Shown: one piece after another, positions 17,045 to 24,823 of the stretch
Numbering within the stretch: position 1 is the first letter of the stretch
How the letters are laid out: each line of letters begins with the position of its first letter
Assembly: GCA_964637235.1 (NCBI GenBank)
Contig: CAZWVR010000027.1
Location: 1 to 24,823 of the forward strand
Source of the DNA: CAZWVR01 sp964637235
Lineage (GTDB): Bacteria; Bacteroidota; Bacteroidia; Bacteroidales; S143-33
DNA: 24,823 nt
Direction: 5' to 3'
Made by a program: the position numbers and the translations under genes
Notes under the pieces: generated by a model
Told to the model about the DNA's origin: nothing
Databases searched by the model: none
The model's input: only the letters and a program-made list of their open reading frames with translations

Positions 17045-17076
17045 ATTGAAAGATTGAAAAAAAGTTATTACATTTG
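17045..17076 (+). promoter_or_regulatory. Promoter of the TPR/OmpA-family gene
   Basis: TACATTTG (17069-17076) is a perfect -7 box. ATTG (17045-17048) lies 20 nt upstream as a near-match -33 box. The transcript would start near 17082, about 15 nt before the ATG at 17098. Confidence 0.55.
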
Positions 17077-17097
17077 TCAAAATTCTAAAAATTGAGA

Positions 17098-19197
17098 ATG
17101 ATGAAACGAGTTTTTATTTTTATGTTTGTGCTGTTTTTTATTCATTATGCAGAAGCACAGACAAAAGTTAAAATAAAAAAGAAAGATTTTTTCACTACGG
17201 AAATTAATTTTAAAGAGGCTTGGAAAGAATTTAAAAAAGGGCATAGATTGTTTAAAGAGAATAAAAAAGGTAGCTATCAAATGGCAATAGACCATCTTTT
17301 GAAGGCTTATGAATATAATCCTGATTATGCACCATTGAATTATGAATTGGGTATATGTTATCTAAAAATTTCTGATGAAAAGAACGCTGTAAAGTATCTT
17401 TCCGACGCATTTGATTTAGATCCAAATGTTGCTCCTGATATACATTTATTCTTAGGAAGGGCATATCATCTTAATTATCAATTTGATGATGCAATAGATG
17501 AATATGAGCTATATCGTGAGTCATTGGATGAAAAAAAACTTAAAAAAGAAGGTCCTATTATTAAACGCTATATTGATCAGGCTAAATATGCTAAAAATGC
17601 TGTTGAACATCCAAAAAATATAATTGTTACTAATTTAGGAAGCAATGTCAATAGTAAATGGCCTGAGTATGCTCCTGTTTTTGCTCCTTACGATTCTATT
17701 GTATTTTTTACATCTCGCCGTCCTAATACTACTGGCGGAAAACGTAATTACAAGATTTCAAATGAATATTACGAGGATATTTATTATACCAGTGCTAAAA
17801 ATGGAGTATGGCAACCTCCTGCTCAGTTCCCTAAACCTGTTAATTCAAATAAGAATGATGCAAGTGTTGGAGTAAATAAGCAAGGTACAATTTTAGTAAT
17901 ATACAAAGGTAAAAATTTAGGCGGGCTATATTTATCTATGTATGATAAGATGGACGAAAAATGGACTCGCCCAAAACCTGTAATACGGCGTATCAATAAG
18001 AAAAATGCACAAGAATCATTTTTGACCTTTTCTCACGATTCCACTACTGCTTATTTTGTATCTACCAGAAAAGGTGGATATGGAGGAAAGGATATTTGGT
18101 ATATTAAACGTAAGGGGCTTTCTAACTCAGGTTGGGCTAAACCTATAAATATCGGTAAACCTATAAATACGCCTTATAATGAAGAATCTGTTTTTCTTTT
18201 AGAGGACGATAAAACTCTATATTTTGCTTCTGATGGTTTAGAAGGTATGGGCGGTTATGATATATATAAAACTGTAAAATTACCAGACGGTCGTTGGTCT
18301 AAACCTGAAAATCTTGGATATCCTATAAATACTCCCGGTGATGATTTATTCTTTTTTATGAACTCAGACCATAGAACAGGATATTTTACCTCTAATGGTC
18401 AAAAAGATAATTATGGTGACTTCGATATATACGAATTTTTCTATTACACTCCAAAAGAACCTATGGGCGATAATAGTCCTGATGATTTAATTGCATACAT
18501 TAAAGAACCTGTTAATGAGCTTTTGCTTGAAGATCCTGTTATGATTAAGACAATGAAGCTTGTTATGCTCAAAGGTCAGATTTACGAATGGGAGAGCCAC
18601 AAACCTATCGCTGGAACTGTTGACGTTATTGATGAATTAAGTAAGGAAGTAATACAGCAGGTTAATGCAAATTCTAATGGTGAATATACAACTACAATTC
18701 AGCCCGGTAAAGCTTATACTCTTATAGCTCATGCTAAGGGATATGCTAAGAAAAAAGACTATGTATCATTGCCTAAAAATACTGATTCAACAGAAGTTAT
18801 ACGTGATTTTGAATTATTGCCGATAAACCCAGGTGCAAGAGCTAAATTGAGAGTTTACTTTGAAACTGCAAAAGCTACCTTGAAACCTGAATCATTCCCA
18901 GAACTCGATAGATTTGCACAAATAATGAAAGTTTATAAAGGTCTTGTCGTTGAAATTGAAGGGCATACAGACAGCAGAGGTTCAGACGCATATAATATGA
19001 GACTTTCTCAGGCAAGAGCCGAAGCTGTTAGAGATTATTTGATATCAAAAGGTGTAGAACCAGATAGACTAATAGCACGTGGATACGGTGAAACAAGACC
19101 AATTGTGCCTAATGACACTCCTGAACACATGGCTATGAACCGTCGTGTAGAAGCTCATATACTTGAAAATAGAATGTCTCAGGAAGATGATTATTAA
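17098..19197 (+). CDS. TPR/beta-propeller/CRD/OmpA envelope protein (PorE-like)
   Basis: This is an exported protein of about 699 residues. Domains in order are a signal peptide (MKRVFIFMFVLFFIHYAEA), TPR repeats (about 45-150), a PD40/WD40-type beta-propeller (about 180-450, with motifs such as TAYFVSTRKGGYGGKDIW), a carboxypeptidase-regulatory-like beta-sandwich (about 490-580) and a C-terminal OmpA peptidoglycan-binding domain (about 590-690; IEGHTDSRGSDAYN, LSQARAEAV). The same order is found in PorE of Porphyromonas gingivalis, which links the type IX secretion machinery to peptidoglycan. PorE is a lipoprotein, but no lipobox cysteine is present here. Many Bacteroidota carry several such paralogues, so the T9SS role is only possible. 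The frame extends to a TTG at 17092; the ATG at 17098 or 17101 suits the signal peptide better. Confidence 0.88.
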   Translation: MMKRVFIFMFVLFFIHYAEAQTKVKIKKKDFFTTEINFKEAWKEFKKGHRLFKENKKGSYQMAIDHLLKAYEYNPDYAPLNYELGICYLKISDEKNAVKYLSDAFDLDPNVAPDIHLFLGRAYHLNYQFDDAIDEYELYRESLDEKKLKKEGPIIKRYIDQAKYAKNAVEHPKNIIVTNLGSNVNSKWPEYAPVFAPYDSIVFFTSRRPNTTGGKRNYKISNEYYEDIYYTSAKNGVWQPPAQFPKPVNSNKNDASVGVNKQGTILVIYKGKNLGGLYLSMYDKMDEKWTRPKPVIRRINKKNAQESFLTFSHDSTTAYFVSTRKGGYGGKDIWYIKRKGLSNSGWAKPINIGKPINTPYNEESVFLLEDDKTLYFASDGLEGMGGYDIYKTVKLPDGRWSKPENLGYPINTPGDDLFFFMNSDHRTGYFTSNGQKDNYGDFDIYEFFYYTPKEPMGDNSPDDLIAYIKEPVNELLLEDPVMIKTMKLVMLKGQIYEWESHKPIAGTVDVIDELSKEVIQQVNANSNGEYTTTIQPGKAYTLIAHAKGYAKKKDYVSLPKNTDSTEVIRDFELLPINPGARAKLRVYFETAKATLKPESFPELDRFAQIMKVYKGLVVEIEGHTDSRGSDAYNMRLSQARAEAVRDYLISKGVEPDRLIARGYGETRPIVPNDTPEHMAMNRRVEAHILENRMSQEDDY

Positions 19198-19214
19198 ATA
19201 GATGATTAAGCTAA

Positions 19215-19364
19215 GAGACTGTCCAAAAAGTCGAGGGGGCGTCTAAAAAGTCGCCTCCTTTTTTATTAGTTAATAATTTTTTACCGTATATTCTCCTTAC
19301 AATAAAAAATTTTCTATAAATCTCATAAAAAATTACAATATCGTTGATTTTTTTGGACAGTCCC
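19215..19364 (+). repeat. Inverted-repeat (MITE-like) element, copy 2, with built-in terminator
   Basis: The ends are GAGACTGTCCAAAAA (19215-19229) and TTTTTGGACAGTCCC (19350-19364), inverted repeats matching at 14 of 15 positions. Termini of this kind (GACTGTCCAAAAA) resemble those of known insertion sequences. The 150-bp interior has no coding frame. It contains a terminator module and aligns with the copy at 1259-1387. A short direct repeat TC(C/T)AAAAAGTCG occurs at 19222-19233 and 19242-19253. No clear target-site duplication was seen. It fills most of the gap between two converging genes. Confidence 0.6.
19235..19264 (+). terminator. Intrinsic terminator of the PorE-like gene
   Basis: GGGGGCG (19235-19241) pairs with CGCCTCC (19252-19258) over 7 bp with one G-U pair, followed by six Ts. 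It starts 37 nt after the stop codon and differs from the norZ terminator at only 2 of 30 positions. Confidence 0.8.
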
Positions 19365-19429
19365 TTTTTCCTTCATAATTTGCTTTTGTTTATTCCCTAC
19401 GTATATGAATATTGTTTTGACTTTGTATT

Positions 19430-20839
19430 TTATTCTTCTTCAAAAACAATTGCCTGATATTTAAAGACTTCTGCCTCTTTCCAACCATCTTCATCTAATC
19501 CGGCTTTATATTTACTGCAATATTTTAAGAATTCTTCTGTATCCCAGTTATTTTCAACTGCAACTTGTGGTAATAGCGTGCCACTGCGGAAACCCTTACG
19601 AATGTATATCCCATCACGACCAATCTGTATCTCTTTTAATGGATTTTCTACTTTTTGTAGAGGTGTTAATACGGATATCTCAATCTTTATTTTATCTACC
19701 TCTTCCGGACTAACAGGTAAAAAGCGAGTATCCTCAGTGGCAGATGCTATTGTCATCTCTTGCACTACTTTGTATAATGGATCTGTTGGTAAAAATCTAC
19801 CTATACAGCCTCTTAATTTACCGTCAACTTTTAATGTTACGAATGCGCCTAAGGGCTTTTTTATATTATCGGAGAGTTTGTCTTCCTCTATTTTAGGTAT
19901 TTTCCCTTCTTTTATGTATTTTTCCAGTGTTTCTCTGGCGATTTTTAACAGTTGTTTTTTATCACTATCAGTAAGTTCAAAATAGTTTTGTTTTTTAGTT
20001 ATGGCTATTGCGACGTAGCCTACTACTTGTATTTTATCTCCGTAAATACTATCTCCGGAATTTTTATAATCTATCTCATGAAATTCTATATTAGGCAATT
20101 CTGATGTTAAATATAATAGAGTTAATACCGAGGACCAACCGCAAATACTGGTTGCTAAATTAGGTATCGTTAATTTTTTGTTATTTTCAAGTGTTTCTAA
20201 AAATTTTTCCGGATTGTTTGAAAGTATGGCATTAATTGTCAATCTATCTATTTTAAGAGCATCTTGATATGATGGATAGTGGGATAAATCTGTACTTATT
20301 ACAAATAAATTTTCTTTTTGACCGAAATAAGGCTTTAAAGCTGTTGCTATTTCTTTGATTTTTGAAATATTTTCTGTGCCAATTATTATAGGAATAATTT
20401 TAAAATCAGTGCCTAATTTGTATGTTAGGAAAGGCAGTTGTACTTCTAAGGTATGTTCATATACATGAGCTTCTTCTTTGAATAAGAATACTTGATGTTT
20501 TTTTATTAAGTCTTTGGCAATCTGTTCATTAACTTTTATTTTTGTTCCTGGAATTTGATATTCTCCATGGTAGTATACAGAAGCTCCGTTTAAATATGTA
20601 TGATGGCTTGTTCCAATTAAAAATATGTTTTTGTATTTTGTTGCTTCGTCAAGTTGATTAAAAGCACTTGCTGCTACTGTTCCTGAGAATATATAGCCTG
20701 CATGCGGTGTTATTATGGCAATTGTATTTTTTACTTTTTTGGGCTTTGCTTGTCTAAAAAGTTCTTTTAGTGTATCATGAAGAGCCTCTGCCGAAGCTGG
20801 ATAAAATCTCCCTGCAACTGCTGCTTCTCGTGTTTTCAT
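19430..20839 (-). CDS. AmmeMemoRadiSam protein B-A fusion (MEMO-AMMECR1)
   Basis: This 469-residue soluble protein has a MEMO domain (about 1-275) fused to an AMMECR1 domain (about 290-465). MEMO motifs are VAGRFYPA (8-15), TPHAGYIFSG (44-53), GTSHH (76-80), YEHTLEVQLPF (127-137), STDLSHY (182-188) and ICGW (232-235). His46, His80 and Cys233 match the metal ligands of human MEMO1. The AMMECR1 signature LRGCIG is at 342-347. In the AmmeMemoRadiSam grouping these two domains occur with a radical SAM enzyme, but none is encoded in this window. The biochemical role is not established; it may concern modification of an unknown substrate. It follows the DUF1573-like gene by 30 nt and may share its transcript. 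Confidence 0.92.
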   Translation of the reverse strand: MKTREAAVAGRFYPASAEALHDTLKELFRQAKPKKVKNTIAIITPHAGYIFSGTVAASAFNQLDEATKYKNIFLIGTSHHTYLNGASVYYHGEYQIPGTKIKVNEQIAKDLIKKHQVFLFKEEAHVYEHTLEVQLPFLTYKLGTDFKIIPIIIGTENISKIKEIATALKPYFGQKENLFVISTDLSHYPSYQDALKIDRLTINAILSNNPEKFLETLENNKKLTIPNLATSICGWSSVLTLLYLTSELPNIEFHEIDYKNSGDSIYGDKIQVVGYVAIAITKKQNYFELTDSDKKQLLKIARETLEKYIKEGKIPKIEEDKLSDNIKKPLGAFVTLKVDGKLRGCIGRFLPTDPLYKVVQEMTIASATEDTRFLPVSPEEVDKIKIEISVLTPLQKVENPLKEIQIGRDGIYIRKGFRSGTLLPQVAVENNWDTEEFLKYCSKYKAGLDEDGWKEAEVFKYQAIVFEEE

Positions 20840-20869
20840 ATTATTGATTTTTTCTATTATCAGAAGTTT

Positions 20870-21271
20870 TTATTCTTTTGTCTCTTGTTTAGGGATATAG
20901 CCTTTTATTTCTATTTCAATAGGTTTTATTAAATTTGTGTGAATCAATATTTTTTTATCAAATTCTCCTTTAAAGTCTGTAAAGATTGGTGCAACTGCTA
21001 TATAGAGGTTAGCTTTTTTTCCAGCAGCTATTTCTTTTGGGGTAATATTGACTATTATGCCATTGGGAGAATTAACGTTTTTTATTGTAATTGGTGTACT
21101 GCGATTGTTTTTTATTATGTAATTAACATATGTTATGTCTGTAATTGTGTCAAAATTGTATGCTGGTGGTGTTATTATTTCTGTTTTGTTGATTATAATT
21201 TTATTTTCCTGTGCTATGGAAAAAATGGGGAGTAAGATTAAAAGTGAACTTATAATTTTATATTTCATCAT
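20870..21271 (-). CDS. Small exported DUF1573-like protein
   Basis: This 133-residue protein has a signal peptide (hydrophobic MMKYKIISSLLILLPIFSIA, cleavage before QEN). One immunoglobulin-like beta-sandwich of DUF1573 type follows: YNFDTITD..., NYIIKNNRSTPITIKNV, then an ITPKEIAAGKKANLYIAV segment and a closing IEIEIKGYI strand. The SSCGC cysteine motif common in this family is absent, and NSPNG stands in its place. Function is unknown. It lies upstream of the MEMO-AMMECR1 gene on the same strand. A second Met follows the first directly, so the start may be 3 nt later. Confidence 0.65.
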   Translation of the reverse strand: MMKYKIISSLLILLPIFSIAQENKIIINKTEIITPPAYNFDTITDITYVNYIIKNNRSTPITIKNVNSPNGIIVNITPKEIAAGKKANLYIAVAPIFTDFKGEFDKKILIHTNLIKPIEIEIKGYIPKQETKE

Positions 21272-21453
21272 AGGAATTTTTGCTATATATTTAAACGTAA
21301 TTTCCTTTATTAAGGTTTCATTTTTGATATATATTGTCTAACTTGCTAAAATTCAATATATTATCAGATGTGTCGATTTAAAAATTTTGTTTTGTAGTGG
21401 TTAAAAAATTTTGTTTTTTTTATTTACAAACTATTAAAGTACGGCATTTGTTT

Positions 21454-22938
21454 TTATTTAGTTCTTACCATACGAATAGCATGTTTCCAGCCTTCATAAA
21501 GTTGATTACGTTTCTGTTCAGAAATAATAGGCTTAAAAGTTTTATCACGGAATGAGAATTCCATAATTTTATCTATTGTTGTGAATTCAGTAGCAAGTGC
21601 AGCCATAAAAGCGGCACCTGTTGCAGTAGTTTCAATGCTTTTAGGTCTTATTACGGGTACATTTAATAAGTCGGCCTGAAATTGCATTAAGAAATCATTT
21701 TGTGAAACACCTCCATCTACATATAATTTTTCAAGTTTTATTCCGGACGCTTCATACATTGCGTCGAAAACATCTTTTGTTTGGTAAGCCATTGATTCTA
21801 ATGCGGCTCTTACTATGTGTTTATATGTAGTACCTTGTGTTAAGCCGACAATTGCACCTCTTGCATACATATCCCAGTAGGGTGCTCCAAGACCAGCAAA
21901 AGCTGGTACAAAATATACTCCCTCGTTAGATTTTAAGCTTGTGGCTATTTCTTCTGTTTCTGATGAATTTTTTATTATACCCAAAGCATCTCTGAGCCAT
22001 TTTATTACAGAACCTGCAATAAAAACACTACCTTCCAATGCATAGATTATTTTATTGTTTATTCCCCAAGCTATTGTTGTCAGAATGCCATTATCTGAGT
22101 ATTTAGGTTGTTTACCAGTATTCATAAGTATAAAGCAACCTGTACCATAAGTATTTTTTGCCATTCCGGGCTCAAAACACATCTGTCCAAATAATGCTGC
22201 CTGTTGATCTCCGGCTACACCTGCTATTGGTATCTCTGCTCCTAATAATTTTTTATCTGTATATCCGACTATTCCTAAGGAATTTCTTACTTCTGGTAAT
22301 ATTGCTTCTGGAATGTTCATTAGTTCCAAAATCTTTTTATCCCATTTTAGTTCTTTTATATTGAAAAGCATTGTTCGGGACGCGTTCGAATAGTCTGTTA
22401 TATGTACTTTACCGCCTGTTAAGTTCCATATTAGCCATGTATCCACTGTACCAAAAGCCAGTTCTCCCTCTTCGGCTTTTTTTCTTATTTTCGGATCCGA
22501 GTCAAGTATCCATTTTATTTTAGAAGCTGAAAAATAGGCATCTACTAAAAGTCCTGTGCTTCTGTGAATATATTTGCCCCATTCACTTTCTCGTAGCGAC
22601 ATACAATAATCTGCTGTTCTTTTATCTTGCCATACTATTGCATTATATACAGGTTTACCTGTTTTTCTGTCCCATATTATCGTAGTCTCTCTTTGATTTG
22701 TAATGCCAATGCCGCTTATTTCTTCTGGATTTATACCCAGTTTTTTTATTAAATTGAGAGCTACATTAATTTGGCTTTGCCATATTTCTTCTGGCTTTTG
22801 TTCGACATAAGCCGGTTTAGGATAATATTGAGGAAATTCTTGTTGTTCTATTCCTAAGATGTTAAATTTTTTATCAAATATTAGAGCACGACTGCTGCTT
22901 GTGCCTTGGTCCAATGCAAGGATATATTTTTTTTCCAT
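21454..22938 (-). CDS. glpK: Glycerol kinase
   Basis: This enzyme phosphorylates glycerol to sn-glycerol 3-phosphate with ATP, feeding glycolysis or lipid synthesis. At 494 residues it has the usual FGGY-kinase length. Motifs visible are the phosphate-binding LDQGTSSSRALIFD (8-21), the glycerol-site region GITNQRET, VWQDKRT, GTVDTWLIWNLTGG (the first FGGY signature), GVAGDQQAALFGQ, TYGTGCF and the C-terminal DGGVSQNDFLMQFQADLL signature. It starts 5 nt after the upstream gene, as the last member of a three-gene unit with a nucleoside phosphorylase and a SirB1-like protein. No glpF or glpD gene is in the window. Confidence 0.97.
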   Translation of the reverse strand: MEKKYILALDQGTSSSRALIFDKKFNILGIEQQEFPQYYPKPAYVEQKPEEIWQSQINVALNLIKKLGINPEEISGIGITNQRETTIIWDRKTGKPVYNAIVWQDKRTADYCMSLRESEWGKYIHRSTGLLVDAYFSASKIKWILDSDPKIRKKAEEGELAFGTVDTWLIWNLTGGKVHITDYSNASRTMLFNIKELKWDKKILELMNIPEAILPEVRNSLGIVGYTDKKLLGAEIPIAGVAGDQQAALFGQMCFEPGMAKNTYGTGCFILMNTGKQPKYSDNGILTTIAWGINNKIIYALEGSVFIAGSVIKWLRDALGIIKNSSETEEIATSLKSNEGVYFVPAFAGLGAPYWDMYARGAIVGLTQGTTYKHIVRAALESMAYQTKDVFDAMYEASGIKLEKLYVDGGVSQNDFLMQFQADLLNVPVIRPKSIETTATGAAFMAALATEFTTIDKIMEFSFRDKTFKPIISEQKRNQLYEGWKHAIRMVRTK

Positions 22939-22943
22939 AGTTT

Positions 22944-23786
22944 TTATATTAAAAGTTCAAATAATTGTTTAAAATATACATAAAGTGTGTTTTCTCTATT
23001 TTGCAGTATTGTTTTTATATCGCTTATAATTCGTTTTATTAGGTCTAAATTTGATACTATTTTAAAAAAGGTTTTATGTTCTATGCCTTCATCTTTAAGC
23101 ATTTCCATAAAACTTTTATATTCGCTTATAGTGCCTTTATGATAAGGATTTATGAAAAAATTTATTTTTGGTGCACTATTCAGATAATTATAGGCATAAT
23201 TTACATCTGCGATTACATAATTTTCTGCTCCTTTAAATAATGTTAGATTAAATCCTTTCATATTAGAAATTAGGATATACATTGCAGCCGTATAGCTCAT
23301 TCCTGCATAACCGGTTTCCAAAACTTTATTTATCATATAATCGTTTATATCTCGTAAACCGAATATACTTTGTAGTTTTATTTTATCGTATAGAATGCTA
23401 TTGACGACAGCAATTTTTTCCCTAGGATTTAAATTTTCTGGGTCAATTTCTATGTAATCTATACAATTTTGTAATTGGCTTTTTATATCCTCTTGTTTTA
23501 ATGTAGGATAAACTATTTTAGATATCCAGAAGAGGGGGTCTAGTAAATTATCTTCCGAATGAATTTGCCAATTTTTAAAGAATTCCAATGCTTTATCAAA
23601 GACTATTTCTTGTAATATTTTTCTAATTTCATTTTTTGATATTCCGAAAGATTTACTTATTGATATAAAATTATGTAATTTAGCTTCAATATTATCAATT
23701 TTTTTCAGTTCTTCTTTTGCTATTTGTGATATTTTCTTATCGGGGTCTGTAAGTAATTTGAGTATGTAAACTAAATTTTTTTCCAT
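22944..23786 (-). CDS. SirB1-like (transglutaminase-core 2) protein
   Basis: This 280-residue soluble protein has a short HEAT-like N-terminal helix pair (LLTDPDKKISQIAKEELKKI). A helical segment with DPLFWISKIVYPTL and the SirB1/Transglut_core2 core follow. In the core, NPREKIAVVNSILYDKI, NDYMINKVLETGYAGMSY and the FKGAENYVIADV region align with the family pattern around NSYLNxVLxxRxGIPITLS and the PGHF site. The C-terminal FINPYHKGTISEYK segment matches the INPF-KG motif of Bacteroidota members. The catalytic set of true transglutaminases is not evident, as usual in this family, and function is unknown. Its ATG follows the stop of the phosphorylase gene without spacer, which implies translational coupling. 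Confidence 0.75.
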   Translation of the reverse strand: MEKNLVYILKLLTDPDKKISQIAKEELKKIDNIEAKLHNFISISKSFGISKNEIRKILQEIVFDKALEFFKNWQIHSEDNLLDPLFWISKIVYPTLKQEDIKSQLQNCIDYIEIDPENLNPREKIAVVNSILYDKIKLQSIFGLRDINDYMINKVLETGYAGMSYTAAMYILISNMKGFNLTLFKGAENYVIADVNYAYNYLNSAPKINFFINPYHKGTISEYKSFMEMLKDEGIEHKTFFKIVSNLDLIKRIISDIKTILQNRENTLYVYFKQLFELLI

Positions 23787-24662
23787 TTAATTTGTTAAGT
23801 TTTCTAATATTCTGTGTATCAGTTTTTTAATTTCTTTTTTATAGTCTTTGCTGTATTCTTTTCGTTTTCTATTTGCGATAATATTACATACAGTTAATGC
23901 GTTATGTCCCATAAGTTTAGAAAGTCCATAAATAGCAGAGCTTTCCATTTCATAATTAGTAATATAGAAGCCTTTATGTTGAAATTCGGAGAGTTTATCA
24001 TTAAGTGTTAGGTCGTAAGGTTTTAATCTCAGATATCTTCCTTGCGGACCATAGAAGCCTGGTGCAGAGATAGTAATACCTTTAAGCATATTCTTAGCTA
24101 TTTTATTCAGAAGCGTTTCGGAAGCTTCTACGAAGTAGGGTCTATGTAATAAAGGATTCCAATTAGTATGTTTCATAAATCTTTCTTCCAGTTCTGGGTC
24201 GCTAATTTTATTTCGATCAGCATAAAAGTTAAGTAAACTATCAAAGCCTAAGGAAATTGCAGCTGCTACTGGTGTATCTACTGGTATATCTTCTTGTAGG
24301 GAGCCTGAGGTGCCTATACGTATTAGGTTGAGACTTTTTAACTCATCTTTTACTGTGCGACTTTTCAGATCAATATTTACCAAAGCATCTAATTCCGTTA
24401 GCACTATATCAATATTATCTGTTCCTATTCCAGTAGAGAGAACTGTTATTCGTTTACCTTTATAGTATCCTGTATGGGTATGGAACTCACGATTAGATTT
24501 TTTGATTTCTATTTTGTCAAAAAATGAGGATACTGTTTCTACTCGTCCTGGATCTCCTACCAGAATTATCGTATCTGCAAGATCTTCCGGATGTAGATGA
24601 AGGTGGAAAATACTACCATCAGGATTTATTATCAACTCTGAATCGCCTATTATTCTTTTCAT
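23787..24662 (-). CDS. Nucleoside phosphorylase (uridine phosphorylase-like)
   Basis: This 291-residue cytoplasmic enzyme of the PNP/UDP type I family splits nucleosides with phosphate, releasing base and ribose 1-phosphate. The phosphate-binding GDPGR is at 37-41. STGIGTDN follows near 76-83, then IRIGTSGSLQ (about 114-123), and the base/ribose-site NYEMESSAIYG lies near 235-245. The EMES-type motif suits a uridine phosphorylase-like enzyme, but substrate choice cannot be settled by eye. It is first in a unit with the SirB1-like gene and glpK. A near-consensus promoter precedes it. Confidence 0.88.
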   Translation of the reverse strand: MKRIIGDSELIINPDGSIFHLHLHPEDLADTIILVGDPGRVETVSSFFDKIEIKKSNREFHTHTGYYKGKRITVLSTGIGTDNIDIVLTELDALVNIDLKSRTVKDELKSLNLIRIGTSGSLQEDIPVDTPVAAAISLGFDSLLNFYADRNKISDPELEERFMKHTNWNPLLHRPYFVEASETLLNKIAKNMLKGITISAPGFYGPQGRYLRLKPYDLTLNDKLSEFQHKGFYITNYEMESSAIYGLSKLMGHNALTVCNIIANRKRKEYSKDYKKEIKKLIHRILENLTN

Positions 24663-24687
24663 AATTTATGTTTTTTATTGAACTAAA

Positions 24688-24719
24688 CAAAGATAATTAT
24701 TTTATACTTTATTTTCAAA
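24688..24719 (-). promoter_or_regulatory. Promoter of the nucleoside phosphorylase/SirB1-like/glpK unit
   Basis: On the minus strand TTTG (24719-24716), a 20-nt spacer and TATCTTTG (24695-24688) match the Bacteroidota consensus at every fixed position. The transcript would start near 24682 with a leader of about 19 nt. Confidence 0.65.
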
Positions 24720-24823
24720 TTTTATTCTGTATGTAATTTATTCTGATGATTTGCTCGCTTTTTATCTACTCTTTATTTATTTTGATAAAAAAATTTGCAA
24801 TATTTACTTTTTTAGCTATTTTT

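Noticed and set aside
3829..19197. A complete type IX secretion gene cluster
   Set aside because: Only a PorV/PorQ-family protein and a PorE-like protein are present, far apart, both from families with many unrelated paralogues. No porK/L/M/N, sov or sorting domain was found.
19215..19364. Complete insertion sequence
   Set aside because: Only 150 bp lie between the insertion-sequence-like ends and no transposase frame is present, so it is at most a non-autonomous element.
19578..19985. 135-residue plus-strand reading frame inside the MEMO-AMMECR1 gene
   Set aside because: It lies wholly antisense to a well-supported conserved gene and has no domain or promoter.
21378..21417. Direct repeat of TTAAAAATTTTGTTTT in the gap upstream of the DUF1573-like gene and downstream of glpK
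   Set aside because: It consists only of A/T runs in a very AT-rich gap, with no hairpin or further copies, so chance is a sufficient explanation.

Overview
The window looks like a chromosomal segment of an AT-rich member of the Bacteroidota. Four signs support this: several good matches to the Bacteroidota housekeeping promoter (TTTG, about 19-20 bp, TAnnTTTG), with no Shine-Dalgarno sequence needed to explain the starts; PorV/PorQ-type and PorE-like envelope proteins; a type III glutamine synthetase; and the order coiled-coil gene, zapA, 6S RNA, rny. A run of exactly 100 Ns (5261-5360) shows that this is a scaffold, probably a draft or metagenome assembly. No tRNA, rRNA, CRISPR, phage or transposase gene was seen. 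Order or genus cannot be assigned from the sequence alone.

Layout. 1-5000 (all minus): a predicted lipoprotein of the MEMO family, a quinol-dependent nitric oxide reductase, and a PorV/PorQ-family outer-membrane protein. 5200-7000 (plus): a leucine-rich-repeat lipoprotein interrupted by the assembly gap. 7094-13248 (plus): hisS, then a probable transcription unit of a ZapB-like coiled-coil protein, zapA, 6S RNA, rny (ribonuclease Y) and glnN (glutamine synthetase III), closed by a strong bidirectional terminator. 13334-15430 (minus): a membrane-bound iron-sulfur oxidoreductase resembling EtfAB:menaquinone oxidoreductase (EMO) and HdrED. 15533-19197 (plus): a secreted subtilase and a TPR/beta-propeller/OmpA protein. 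19430-21271 (minus): a MEMO-AMMECR1 fusion and a small DUF1573-like exported protein. 21454-24662 (minus): a three-gene unit of nucleoside phosphorylase, a SirB1-like protein and glycerol kinase.

The functions are mostly housekeeping (translation, division, RNA decay, nitrogen assimilation, glycerol use, nucleoside salvage) plus respiration (NO reduction, electron entry to the quinone pool) and cell envelope. I found no convincing new multi-gene system. The most unusual signals are: two diverged copies of a 130-150 bp inverted-repeat element that carries an intrinsic terminator (1259-1387 and 19215-19364); two stacked dyads in the 84-102 bp divergent intergenic region near 15435-15502, one a perfect 26-bp palindrome; a MEMO-family protein with a lipoprotein signal; loss of all expected cysteine ligands in one of the two CCG domains of the EMO-like enzyme; and a histidyl-tRNA synthetase with an atypical motif 2 loop.
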